Assembly (NCBI GenBank): GCA_025093555.1 | Contig: JAIWNF010000021.1 | Coordinates: 728,320-792,319, forward strand | Direction: 5' to 3' | DNA: 64,000 bases | Source of the DNA: Circinella umbellata | Taxonomy: Eukaryota; Mucoromycota; Mucoromycetes; Mucorales; Lichtheimiaceae | In this document: one piece after another, positions 12,643 to 23,544 of the stretch | Position numbering within the stretch: position 1 is the first letter of the stretch | Layout of the letters: each line of letters starts with the position of its first letter | Translations under genes and position numbers: made by a program | The notes under the pieces: generated by a model | What the model was told of the DNA's origin: nothing | Seen by the model: only the letters and a program-made list of their open reading frames with translations | The model's database searches: none

Positions 12643-12848
12643 GAAGGTTGATCTTCAACTTCATCAAGTAAATCTTAATGTAACTTTTGTAAAACCTCTT
12701 GTTCATCGGATATGCACACAAATAGAAAGAGTCGATAAGGTTGATGACTTGTTCAACACATTCATCACCGCTTTCATCACTATTATAAATATCAATATCA
12801 TATCTTTGGCTGGTGGTGATATACTATTTGTTTAAAGTATTATGAGAG
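12643..12848 (-). pseudogene. Pseudo-TCTP, C-terminal part of main exon
   Basis: Diverged copy of the large TCTP exon (parent about 10580-10795). The shared complement-strand words GTTCAACACATTCATCACC, AATATCAATATCAT and TATGAGAG match the parent in order. Indels and substitutions destroy the reading frame, and the sequence coding for the C-terminal third is missing because the copy begins abruptly where the F-box fragment ends. The copy stops in the following intron at about 12848, where foreign DNA begins; the homology resumes at about 16065. Confidence 0.85.
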
Positions 12849-13388
12849 ATAAGCTTCCATAAATTATTTATCTGTTATTATCTGTATAATACGTAGCAGG
12901 CACCCATTTTTTATATACATGTTTTTGATTGCTTGACCCTCCGAGTGTACTCCGTTACAGTATTTTCTGGACCTATATCATTATCAATAGAAAAGAAGTA
13001 ATTTCCAAGAATTATAATTAGGGCGAATAAATAATAATAATAATAGACCCCAAAAATAAAATTAATAAGATAGAGCCGAAGAGGCACAAATGTAAAAATG
13101 TAAAAATGTGAAATTAAAATTATACGGGGGTGGGGACACGAAGTAATAAGAAAAAAAACAATAAACTCATAATCTGTAAACTGAAAATGTGTTTCCATAA
13201 ACAAATAAACATGTACTATGTATATTTCGTTTAACAAGCTTACTGACAATAAATTTATATTTTTTATAGCGGTATCGTTCCAAAAATCTTGAATTAGTTA
13301 GTGCACATCTATCATATCAATCGAATTATAACCACCAGTATACGTATAGTAACTGATAAATAAGGTGAACCTAGAACGTAGGGGGTAG
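12849..13388. other. Left non-coding part of the insertion
   Basis: AT-rich DNA without recognisable coding sequence. It has an (AAT)n run near 13031-13045 and three copies of AAAATGT near 13089-13111. The minus-strand frame 12911-13249 is Phe/Tyr/Ile-rich and looks fortuitous. Confidence 0.45.
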
Positions 13389-15296
13389 ACACCACAGTTT
13401 CTTCGAAATCTTCAATCTCATTCCCAGTCATTATTACTGTCAGTAACAGTAATACCAGATATTGTTACCGATTCAGTACCAACCATTTCTCCAGCTAAAC
13501 TGATTTCATGGTCAAACACCTCTGTTAAAAAGAAAAGAGAACTCTTCCTGGGATTCATACCAATGTCTCCAAGTTCATTTGCGTTGCCGCAATAAATCTG
13601 CATCTAGTACCTTCCGCAACACAAAATGAATCGCGTTTTGTCATTGGGATTAGTCGCGTCACACTCAAATCGTTGGAGTTTTTCGATGCACTTCAAGAAA
13701 TCCTCAAGCACTTAGATTGTTGGAGAGATAGATTAGAACTTGCGATTACAAGTCAACAATTTTATTCTCTGGTTTATATGACACCCAATTTTTCTACTCC
13801 TTGGCATTGTACTCTTCAAAGTATTCAAAAACGTTCACGATTACCCGATAAAACGACTCGTCAACTGGTGATCCATCCTGACATTCTCGAGGTTCCATCA
13901 ACGATACCCAATACTCTTCGTCATTTATTTAAAAAGTATTGTGCAGCTCGCGATTACATTATTAAAGACAGTTCCCTTATAACCAATAATGCTGCGAGAG
14001 CATTTTTAAGAGCTGCCGTGTCAAGCAAGAAGAAAATTCAAATCTGTGTTCCTGAAGACAACAAAAGTAGTTGGATAGCACTACTTAATTCTCGGCTTGG
14101 AAATAGTGGTGCTCAAGATGTCACTATTGCTGCGGTGGAATATAAGGTACTTTTGGTTGGATGAGTGGTGAGTAAAGTGGGGAATAATAAACATTTCAAG
14201 TTACTGATGGCTAAGTTTTGGTAGAACGTTGATGTATGTAGCCACCACCATTATTAGAATACCATGAAGCGAAAGGTTCTGCAGCAGCAAAGGTTCTGAA
14301 ACGTAGTATTGCTGATTTCTATGCAACGCCTGACATATTATTGAAGCAAATGCAAGGTATTAAGGGTGATTTGAAAAGACGGTATATAGATATGGGTAAG
14401 TTACAAGAATAGGTGTTAGGGTGTGGATAAAAAGGATTGTGATGGTCACCAACTAACAATTGAAAATTATAGGATTGGCTCATTTAAGAAACCATCCAAT
14501 GAACACATTGTACAAGCTGCCACCTGGTATTGACTATCTCATTCAAAAAGATTCCGTGTATTATCATTTACAAGATGAAGTTAAGGACGAAGTGCTGTAT
14601 TCTCGACAAATCAATAATCAAGACAGTGATATCGACAATTTTATCAATGAACATGCTGCAAAACTCGTTGAATGTGTTTTGGTTTCTCCAGAAGCGTGGA
14701 TGATGGTGACACAACTTGAGGCGTATGTTTCAAATAAACCTCAAACCGATGACTGTGCTTTTAAACGACGAGCAGAGAGTTTTTCAATTGTACCCACAGC
14801 TCATATTATTGACAAGAATCGTTTCAAGGCAACATGGAAGGACGTGGTCATTCGGTGGGGGAATTTGGAGTTCTTGGTCCTTGCAGGTTTCTGCGGAAAA
14901 CGACACTCAAATATGGAAAAGGCCTTCTTAGGACATTCAGTATCAAGTGAAGTAACCAGCCTTTTTATTGGCGATAACAGCAACAACAACAATAAGATTT
15001 TTGATGTAATTGTACCTGTTGAACGAGTACCATATTTTCAATCGACACGCTACTTAAGAGATTACACCAAAAATGCAGCATCAAAACAATGGTCATATAT
15101 CACCAAACGATTTGTTCGCAATAACTTTGAAGCATCCCATTGCCTTTCAATCGACGCTCACCAATCTAGAGCAAACAAAATTTACAAGGATCGTGCAAGT
15201 CTTGGATCATTGGTTATTGGCATTGTAGCAAGAAAAGTGTACACTAAGGTGCATCCTGACTTAAACCGTCATTTTTCGAAAATTGAGATATTTTAA
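13389..15296 (+). CDS. Unrecognised multi-exon gene inside the insertion (5' end unclear)
   Basis: Three well-supported exons: about 13574-14146, 14242-14397 and 14472-15296, joined by GT-AG introns that keep one frame. The frame stays open upstream of 13574 to a stop at 13526. A different frame with protein-like composition runs 13389-13523 (QFLRNLQSHS, then DIVTDSVPTISPAKLI). A small intron at 13524-13573 with donor GTTAAA would join them, or a frameshift separates them. The joined product is at least 515 residues, rich in basic and aromatic residues, with no signal peptide, membrane segment or motif I can name. Landmarks are LEFFDALQEIL, LPPGIDYLIQ, VIRWGNLEFLVLAGFCGKR and SIDAHQSRANKI. 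No start Met is evident near the left end, so it may be 5'-truncated or have a further exon. Function unknown. Confidence 0.6.
15245..15271 (+). repeat. 27-bp inverted repeat, inner copy
   Basis: The sequence beginning TAAGGTGCATCCTGAC is repeated perfectly in inverted orientation at 16038-16064. This copy lies inside the 3' coding part of the unrecognised gene (residues KVHPDLNR). Confidence 0.95.
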
Positions 15297-16037
15297 ACAC
15301 CCGACGGGTAATCATATTGCCACCAATGAGACTATCAAAATTATGCTGGCCATAGATAAGTCTGTGAAATACTATAGAAATTTATTATATATTTTATAAA
15401 AAATAGGATAAAAAGAGATGATAGTGCATGTGTGTATAATGTTGAGAAATATGCAGTAATTTCCCTACTCTTTTTCCTTTTTCCTGTTGCTTGGTTTCAT
15501 AGTACCATTTGATATTTCTAATATTTCCCCAATATTTTCTGTCAGAACTTGGTTCTATTTCTTTTTATTAAAAATGGTGGATGGGGTTATAACTTTACTT
15601 GGTTGCTATTCAACAAGAGCCTGGAAATGATTGGAATCTTTTTCGGTATAGATGATAGTATTTACATGCAATGGATATTTGAAAACAACTATTTTTCGAG
15701 TTTTATTGTTGTTCTTATATCTATTTGTTTTTTATTGAGTGAAGAAAAATAGATAGGAGCTACATATAACCTAGAGTACGAACCTTGTGTAACTATAAAC
15801 CATCCACTTTTATAGGTTACACACTGCTTATCTCTTTCTCGAAATATTGGCATTACTTGTAAAATACCATATTTTGACAAAACTTTGAAGCGACAAATCT
15901 CAAAGGGAAATAATCTTCTCTAAAAACTGTTCCGTAACATCTCTTCAGAATACCCAAGTTAACATATGTTACGGCTCAAAAAGTTCATAGCTGCATTTAT
16001 GACAATTTTTTGTCAATTCTTATTCTACCCCATATTT
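15297..16037. other. Right non-coding part of the insertion
   Basis: AT-rich DNA between the unrecognised gene and the insert edge. Short direct repeats of CCATATTTTGAC occur at about 15867 and 16030. Open frames on both strands (15549-15752 +, 15689-15880 -) overlap each other and have no recognisable similarity. Confidence 0.45.
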
Positions 16038-16064
16038 TGACGGTTTAAGTCAGGATGCACCTTA
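16038..16064 (-). repeat. 27-bp inverted repeat, terminal copy
   Basis: Perfect reverse complement of 15245-15271. It forms the last bases of the foreign segment, directly before homology to the TCTP intron resumes. Confidence 0.95.
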
Positions 16065-16445
16065 AAAATAAAAAAAAGGAAGTTAATATTTTATATATTT
16101 AACATAATATATAATATGCATAAATACTAAACAAAGTAACTAAATGCGTAATAGTAAGTAATAATTAAAAATATTAAATACATAAAGAACAGTCGGTTTC
16201 ATAAACAAGATCGTCAACGATCTTGAAGTTCTATATAAATTTCAAAACATATTATGGTTTGTGTTGAGTAAAAAAGAGTAAAGAATTATGAGTAATTACA
16301 TACGATAGAAGCATCGAACAATACTCGACCTATATAATAATTTTTGAAAGTTAGAATGAATCCATCCCATTATTCAATCCGATATATTTATCCATTATTT
16401 AATAACTTACCAGAGATGATATCACGGTAGATAATCATTTTCGAT
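16065..16445 (-). pseudogene. Pseudo-TCTP, N-terminal exons
   Basis: Continuation of the duplicated TCTP beyond the insertion. Copies of the three short 5' exons are visible at about 16192-16230 (parent 10917-10961), 16305-16330 (parent 11071-11096) and 16412-16439 (parent 11183-11210), with introns of similar length. The start-codon region reads CATTTTCGATTATA on the plus strand in both copies. Exon and splice-site changes (TATCATAGGTC-type alterations, lost codons) together with the missing 3' half show that it is not functional. Confidence 0.85.
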
Positions 16446-17332
16446 TATAGAAAAAAAGGGCGCAAAGGTCACAGAAAAAAGCGTGTAACAACTTTTTATT
16501 CTCTTGATGTTACACAATTATACTTATTTCTTTGTGATACCCTTCTTCTTTGTCCCTTTTGAATACACATTTTATATTGAAGTATACTTTTTATTTAAAG
16601 TACCTGATGGACATGACACTTATTATATTATAATGAGTATTTGAATATCAAATCAATGAGAAGTCATATTTCTTTTAAATAAACTGATGATCTAGATTGA
16701 TTCTACTTGAGTAAATTATATAACTTATAATGTAATGTTATTATAACTATGATAATAAACCAGACTGGGGTTTCATATTCTACTCCTTTCATTTATTATT
16801 CAATAATACTTTTTAATTGTTTGAATATTTGTTTTTTTTTCAAGTAGCTAAGCAACTCTATGCCTAATACGTAATACAAATAAAGTAGTAATGGTTTATA
16901 AACAAACAAATAAAAAAGCCATTATTACAGATATTACTTTTAGATTAGAAACAGCTTTTTTTGTTGAAAGATAAATAATCACATGGTCCAGTTCTTATTG
17001 GTGAATTTAGTGAATAGTGAAATGAGGAGTTTTACGTATCTTTTATAATTTAGATAATATTTGAATATTAAATTACCTACGTATTATTATAATATGTAGT
17101 GAAAGAAAGAAATTGTACTAAAAAAATCAATAGTTTCAACGTGGCATGGTCTAATTATAAGATAGAGCGGTTCTGTTTTAAGTAAAGGCTAAATTTAGAC
17201 CATTTTTTTTTAGTCCAAAAAAAGAGAGCTTAGGCTGAGTACTTCATTATCTTTCTTTTTTTACCACGTACCTTTTTTTTTTTTTTTTAACTAAACAATA
17301 GAAATATATATATAAAAAAAAAGGTTTTGGTA
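16446..17332. other. Second copy of the TCTP upstream spacer, then TM9SF promoter
   Basis: From about 16490 to 17170 the DNA is a diverged copy of about 11550-12345. It ends at the words TAGTTTCAACGTGGCATGG, matching TAGTTTCAACGTAGCAT at 12300, where the first copy runs on into the F-box fragment. From about 17170 it is unique, with long T runs (about 17271-17290) before the TM9SF start. Confidence 0.7.
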
Positions 17333-19701
17333 ATGAAGTTGTTCACAAAAGCAGGATCCACTGTTTCCTTGTTTTTACTTGCGTTAGGTATATCTCAAAC
17401 CAGTGCCTTTTATTTACCTGGTGTTGCTCCAAACGATTATACAGATAACGTTCACGTTCCTCTCTATGTCAATACTTTAACACCTACTTCTAATCAACAA
17501 CTCAAGTCTGTACTTGCGTTTGATTATTACGATCCACGATTTCATTTTTGTCAACCAGAAGATGGTCCCAAACAACAATCTGAAAGTTTAGGAAGTATTT
17601 TATTTGGTGATCGTATTTTCAATTCTCCTTTTGAGGTAAAATAATAAATGGGGTGGGGGGTCAGGGAAGAGAGGGGGGGAAAACAAGATGATTCTTTATT
17701 TTATAAATAAATGTCACGCCATGGTGGAATTTTCAACTAAATTAAGATCTAATATATATCTTAATATCTATAAAAGCTATTTATGGGAAAGGATGAACAA
17801 TGTAAATTACTTTGTAAAACATCTGCTATTCCTGAAGACGATGCCAAATTTATTAATGAACGTATTGCTGATACTTATGCCTTGAATTTTGTTGTGGACG
17901 GTCTTCCTGCTGCTCATATTGCGAAAGATGAACGTACGGGGGATGAATATTATAATATTGGTATTCGATTGGGTGAAAATGATGGTACAGCTGCATTGAA
18001 TAATCATTATTCCATTAATATTGAATATCACGAACTTCCTGGTAATAAGAAACGCGTGGTTGGTGTATTGGTGAGTGGATCCAGTCGTAATACACAAATC
18101 AAGGATGGTAAACCTGTTTGTGATCCAAATACACCTGCTTTTCATTTGAAAGAAGATGGTTCTTCTGAAGTAGTTTATACTTATAGCGTGTCTTGGACTG
18201 TAAGTTTTCTTTTATTATTATTATTGTTGTTGTTGTACACCAAGGAAGAATCTATGTAATTAATTCAGGGAAATATATAATTTATATAGTCTTCCCCCAC
18301 TGTATGGGCTACACGTTGGGATAATTATCTTCATGTTGTTGATCCTTCTATTCACTGGTTCTCTTTAGTTAATTCTATCGTTATTGTTCTTTTCTTAACT
18401 GGTATGGTGGGTATGATCTTGTTACGAGCTTTACATAAGGATATTTCTCGCTATAATGCTGTTGAAGCTCAAGAAGATGTTCAAGAAGATTATGGTTGGA
18501 AATTGGTTCATGGTGATGTGTTCCGTGCTCCTGCTCGACCCATGTTACTTTCTGTTATGGTTGGTAGTGGTTGTCAATTGGTAGCTATGGCTGCTTTGAC
18601 TCTTGGTAAAGTATCTAATTATCTTTTGTTTTTTATTTGACTAAGGAGAGTATTTTTTTTAACATGGAAACGAATACTATTTTTTTCTTTTAGTATTTGC
18701 TGTGTTGGGCTTCTTATCACCATCTAATCGTGGTGCTCTTGCTACTGTCATGGTTATTTTCTTTATGATCTTTGGTTCCATTTCTGGTTTTGTTTCCGCA
18801 CGTATTTATAAAATGAATGGTGGTGAAAAATGGAAACTTAATATTTTGTTGGCAGCTACCATGTTACCAGGGTAAGTTTTTATTATATTGGTTTCTAGGT
18901 ATATCAGGTTTCTTGTGTTGAATCATTTGAGTAACATAATCATATATATACACTTTATAGTATTCTTATGACTACATTCTCTGGATTGAACTTTTTCTTG
19001 ATCGGTTCTAAATCATCAGGTGCTGTTCCCTTTGGTACCATGGTTGCTGTCATTGGTATCTGGCTTTTGATCTCAGTTCCTCTCAGTGCTACGGGCTCTT
19101 ACTTTGGTTTCCGTAAAGGCAAGATTGAACATCCTGTACGCACAAATCAAATCCCTCGTCAAGTACCTGATCAACCTTTTTACCTTCGTCCACTTCCTTC
19201 CATTTTCATGGGTGCTATTTTACCTTTTGGATCCATCTTTTTGGAACTTTATTTTATCATGAATAGTATTTGGTTCCATCGTATCTACTATGGTATCGGG
19301 TTTTTATTCTTGGTATTTGTTGTCTTGATCTTAACTTGTTCAGAAGTTACTATTTTATTATGTTATTTCCATTTGTGCAGTGAGGATTATCATTGGTCAT
19401 GGCGTGCATTTATGACGGCCGGTGCTGCAGGTTTATATGTATTCTTATATTCGACATTATATTATTTTACAAAATTGGATATCAATAGTATCACAAGTAC
19501 AGTATTGTATTTTGGATACTCTGGTATTATTTCATTGCTTTGTAGTTTGTTGACAGGTAAGCAATCTATATTATATATATATAAGTTGGAGATTAACGTT
19601 CTAATATCTAATTGGACTTTTTATTTTATTTAGGTTCTGTGGGTTACTTGGCATGTTTGGTCTTTTTACAAAAAATCTTTGCTAGCATTAAGGTTGATTA
19701 G
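17333..19701 (+). CDS. TM9SF/nonaspanin (EMP70 family) membrane protein
   Basis: Six exons: 17333-17635, 17777-18199, 18290-18605, 18694-18871, 18961-19556 and 19634-19701, 1,884 nt, 627 residues. A signal peptide (about 1-24) leads a large lumenal domain with family motifs LGSILFGDRIFNSPFE and YSVSWT followed by WDNYLHV. Nine hydrophobic segments follow. The motif DVFRAPARPMLLSVMVGSG and the WSWRAFMTAGA region are typical of nonaspanins. The protein ends KVD, fitting the family KxD/E signal that binds COPI and holds these proteins in Golgi or endosomal membranes. Family members act in endosomal/Golgi sorting, adhesion and transmembrane-domain surface targeting. The ATG at 17333 is chosen because it opens the signal peptide. 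Confidence 0.95.
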
Positions 19702-20098
19702 ATTTCTAATTTTTTTTTAACATTTTAATAATAAAAGAATGTTTATTCTTTTTCTTCTCTCTCACCTATTCTCCTCCAAACATGATCCATAATATTGATA
19801 TACACATACACACACCCAAAGACCTCCTCTCTCTCTTTCTCTCCCTTTCCATATATTGTGCACTATTATCATTAAAAAACAAAATAAAAAACAAAAAGAT
19901 TTATAAAAGATGCAAAATAATTAAATGTTCTTTCTCCCCATTTTTTCTTTGTATTGAATGTATTATATATATATAATGTAAGAAGATTATGTACGTAAAG
20001 GAAAAAAAAATGCGTTTTGAAAAAAAAAAAAGGGAGAAGGGTTTTCTTTTTTGATATATAAATCGATAATGAATATGATGGATTGGGATTCGTTGGTT
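19702..20098. other. Convergent spacer between TM9SF and BolA genes
   Basis: AT-rich tail-to-tail region with C/T-rich tracts (about 19752-19850) and poly(A) runs. No gene seen. Confidence 0.5.
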
Positions 20099-20660
20099 TT
20101 ATTGTTGTTGCTTTTGTTGAGCTTTTTCAATCTCTTCTTTTGTCTTTGTTTTCAAAGATAAAGCATGAATACCATTTTGTAACTCTTCATTCAATAATCC
20201 ATATACCAATCGATGACGTTGCATCATTGTCTATGATAATTATAATAATAGTACTATGTTAATTATTTTATTATCTAATAGAATAAGTAAATATATACTT
20301 TACCTTCCCAGCAAATTTATCAGATACTATCGTGATACTATCAGGCACGTTTTATATATGTCTTTAATATCATGTAAACTTTATTCGCATATTAATATAT
20401 ATAATATAAAACCAAAATACATACTTGAAATGGGTTTCTGGATTAGTATTACCACGCATAGCAGCATGGTGTGCATGTAAATGAGATTCATTCACAATTT
20501 CTAAGGTAGAAGGTTCAAGAGCTTCTTTGATCTATTATATAACATACTTTATTAGAATCTGTATTTGATAAACTTAACAAACCGAGGATAAATTCTATAT
20601 ATATAAATTTCTTACCTTGCGTTCAGCAGCTTGTTCAATGGGACCTTTGGTTGTTTCCAT
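20099..20660 (-). CDS. BolA-like protein (BolA1/Uvi31 type)
   Basis: Four exons on the minus strand: 20660-20616, 20531-20425, 20337-20304 and 20230-20099, giving 105 residues. The BolA fold signature is clear: LEIVNESHLHAHH, then ETHFNITIVSDKFAGK, then QRHRLVYGLLNEEL and GIHALSLKTKT. The first His-rich stretch and the invariant RHRxVY His are the positions BolA proteins use with monothiol glutaredoxins to hold a [2Fe-2S] cluster. No clear mitochondrial presequence is visible in this model, so cytosolic or mitochondrial location is open. It lies 351 bp downstream of RPC82 on the same strand. The second exon's acceptor and the 34-nt third exon were assigned from frame and motif. Confidence 0.88.
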
Positions 20661-21011
20661 TATTTTAATTTCCCTTTTCCAAAAAAAAAAAAAAGTCTAT
20701 GAAGAAGTCTACTTTTTTTTTTGGTTATGGTGGTGAAAAGCTGAGTTATCTTGTTACACTAGCTCCTGCTGAAAAGGGAAGAAGGAGTATGATTATATTT
20801 AATCGATCAAACAAACACTCCCCCCAACTGATATAGATCAGTAGTTAAAAAATATATCATCTATTTCATTTTAATAGTAATTCAATGTTATATAAAGAAG
20901 TTCCTCTTCCTCTCGTTTTCTTTTTGGTTTATGCATAATTTTTATGTATATTAAATGGAAAAGGAAAGGAAAGGAAAGGGGAAGGAAGGGGGAAAAAGTA
21001 ATGTTAAGTTT
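20661..21011. other. Spacer between RPC82 and BolA gene
   Basis: BolA promoter region with a purine-rich tract of GGAAA-type repeats (about 20957-20997) near the RPC82 3' end. No gene seen. Confidence 0.5.
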
Positions 21012-23313
21012 TTAAAAATCTCGAAAGATCATTACAATATCATCCATTCGTTTTTTGGAGGTTTCTAGTCTTTGAATAACTTTTTTCAATTGACTTAATT
21101 CAGCCTTATCTGCTTCACTCAATAAATCCATATTATTTCTGACATCTTCACGACTCAATTTATCCAATAATCGACTACGCATTTTAAGCTCTTCTTGTTT
21201 TCGTTGTTGAAGATTCAGAATCACACGATAAGCATCTACTAATAATTCTTGATAACATTTTTCTAATGGAACATACCAAAGGAAAAATGTACGTGCTGGA
21301 GCACGATCTGCAGATCTTGGTACTTCCTATTAAATATATATATTTAAAATAAAATTAATATATAAAATCGATAACAATTAGTATCATCATTCTCTTTTTT
21401 TTACCTGAATTTCTACAATGCCTTTCGTATGAAGTAATCCCAACTTTTCTCTTGCTTCTTTAGGTGGCAACATGGCTAATTTTTGTACTTGAGATTCATC
21501 TAATTTGCCTTTTTCAATCAAGATACGAGCAATACGACAAGTAGCTACACCATATTTTTCTCGAATAATTCCTTCAAATACACGTCGTTTCATACTATCT
21601 CTCAATTTAGAAAAATTAATGGCAAATTGATTGGCACCTAATTCATCCTTTGATTTGATAAATCCTGCTTGATCTGTTTTTAATAACATGATATAAGCAC
21701 GAACCACTTCTTGTAAACCAGGTTTTTTGTTAGGGTCTAATGGATCAGGTTGTAATACGATATCATCTTGTGTAAGTGTTTCAGATGGCATCATGCTTAC
21801 AATATGAATTGGAGATGCCGATGCTAATAAAATATATAAAAATGAGTGAGTTAAGAATCACTAGTAATAATAATTGGTAGAATAATAAAGACTTACGTGA
21901 ATCATCTTCGTGAAGACTTTTCATTTTATTTTTTCCATGATCTAAAAATGCCTTTACAACTTGTCCTGCTGTATGATTGACACGTTCAGTTGCATAATCC
22001 ACAATAGCCTATATATATATATATATATATATAATATATTTATTAAAAAACAGAAATGGATGCTTTTAAGCTTATTCTATTGTTTTTACTTACGTTGTTT
22101 CTGAACATCATTGTGTATTTTTCAAAGTTGATAGTAAAAAAAACAGATGGATCTACTTCCATTTCAGAATCATCATCCTCTTTTCTTGCATGTTTCTTTT
22201 TTTAATAAATAATTGAATAGTAAGTATATAAATTAAATAAACTCTCACAGTTCTAAATAGGTCAATTTTTACTAACAAATAATAAAAGTTGCGTACCTTG
22301 GTAGAAGGACCCAATAAATCTTCTGCTTTACGTTTCTAGATAATAATAATAAAAGAAACCACCCCATAAGTAAAATCATTTTTATAGAAACAGAAACAGA
22401 AAATAAATAAATAATAATACCATGCCAATGCCTTCTTGAAGTGATGTTTCAGCTTCAATTTGAGCTAAAGCTGCAGCTTTAATTGTTTGTCGATCCTTTG
22501 CTGTTGCAATCATATATTTCTCAGCTTCTTTTTCTTCAGCTGCTAGGTATCGATCTGTAGTGGAACGTGAATGTTCTGGTAAAACCGCAGTAATAAATCC
22601 AGCTACAGCTAATTTTGTAAACACTTTGGTATAGTGTCCCAATTCTTTGAAAACAGTTAGGATTCATTCTATTTGAGAAAAAAAAGTTAAAATGATTCAG
22701 AAAAAAAAATATATTTACTTGTTTTTGGTTTGCCATCATTTTCAGCAACCCATTCTCGAAGATCTTGTAAACGTAATCGTCCATTCACATAAAGTAGTTT
22801 ACAAATCGTTGACGCCTAAATTAAAAATAGTATTAAACTTATTTTCTCGACATAATCCATTCCCCCCCCTCTCCCCCCCCTTTTTTTTTTGATAGATACC
22901 TCTTTACCAAATTGTTCTTCTGAAACTCGCATAATCGATCCGATCCTTAATCGCATCATGACACGAATAGGGTCGACTTGATAAAAAGTAGGTTCACGTC
23001 GAAGTTCCACAGGATCAGTAAAATAAACACAACCATGATGAATTAAAGTAACTAAACTTTCTCGTACTTGACGTTGAGTTAATTTAGTAAAACGAACAAT
23101 GTCATAAAGACTTAAACGACCTTTGAGTAATAATTGAAAGGTCACTTTCTATATATAAATAGTATTATTTTTTTAAGATCTAAATCTTTTTTTTTTTTTT
23201 TTTAAATCTATCAGAAAAATATCTAATGTATCAAGTCTTTTTTTACTTACAGCTGGAAAAGTACCAAAATCTTCTTGTACAAGTTCACGACATAATCGTG
23301 CTTGAAATGACAT
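21012..23313 (-). CDS. RPC82: RNA polymerase III subunit RPC82 (RPC3/POLR3C)
   Basis: Nine exons, minus strand: 23313-23251, 23148-22900, 22815-22719, 22644-22421, 22335-22297, 22195-22094, 22008-21897, 21823-21405 and 21326-21012, 1,620 nt, 539 residues, phases consistent. The N-terminal winged-helix block LLLKGRLSLYDIVRFTKLTQRQVRESLVTLI is typical, followed by VYFTDP and the middle block ASTICKLLYVNGRLRLQDL. Further on are the RRVFEGIIREKYG and RIARILIEKGKLDESQV winged helices, and the C-terminal helical hairpin ending RMDDIVMIFRDF. With RPC31 and RPC34 it forms the Pol III initiation subcomplex that opens promoter DNA at tRNA and 5S genes. An acidic/basic linker (KHARKEDDDSEMEVD) lies in the middle. 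Confidence 0.93.
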
Positions 23314-23544
23314 GATTAAAAGAAGAGAGAGGGTAGGTGTAAATATATGTAAACACGAACGCAAGAAAAAAAAAAAAAAAAAAAAAAAAAGTCAAAAGAT
23401 ATAAAGTTATAAATTTTTATATCTTTAATGCGTTTCAACTCACGCCCTTTTTTTTTAACTCTTTCTTGTGGGACTGCTGACTTTTTTACTTACCCTCTTC
23501 TCTCTCTTTTTTAAGTTGTTCTGTCAAATACTTATTCTAACAAA

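Larger units (their letters stand above)
12849..16064. mobile_element. About 3.2-kb insertion splitting the pseudo-TCTP
   Basis: The pseudo-TCTP intron is interrupted here: homology to the intact copy stops after TATGAGAG (12848) and restarts at AAGTTAATATTT (about 16080), matching consecutive bases in the parent near 10800-10830. The insert carries the unrecognised multi-exon gene at about 13389-15296. Its right edge is a perfect 27-bp inverted copy (16038-16064) of an internal stretch of that gene (15245-15271). I find no transposase, integrase or clear target-site duplication, so calling it mobile is inference from the clean split. It could be a fragment captured by repair. Confidence 0.6.

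Noticed and set aside
12629..12835. 68-codon plus-strand frame
   Set aside because: It is the antisense of the pseudo-TCTP exon; its similarity to the 10215 frame only reflects the DNA duplication.
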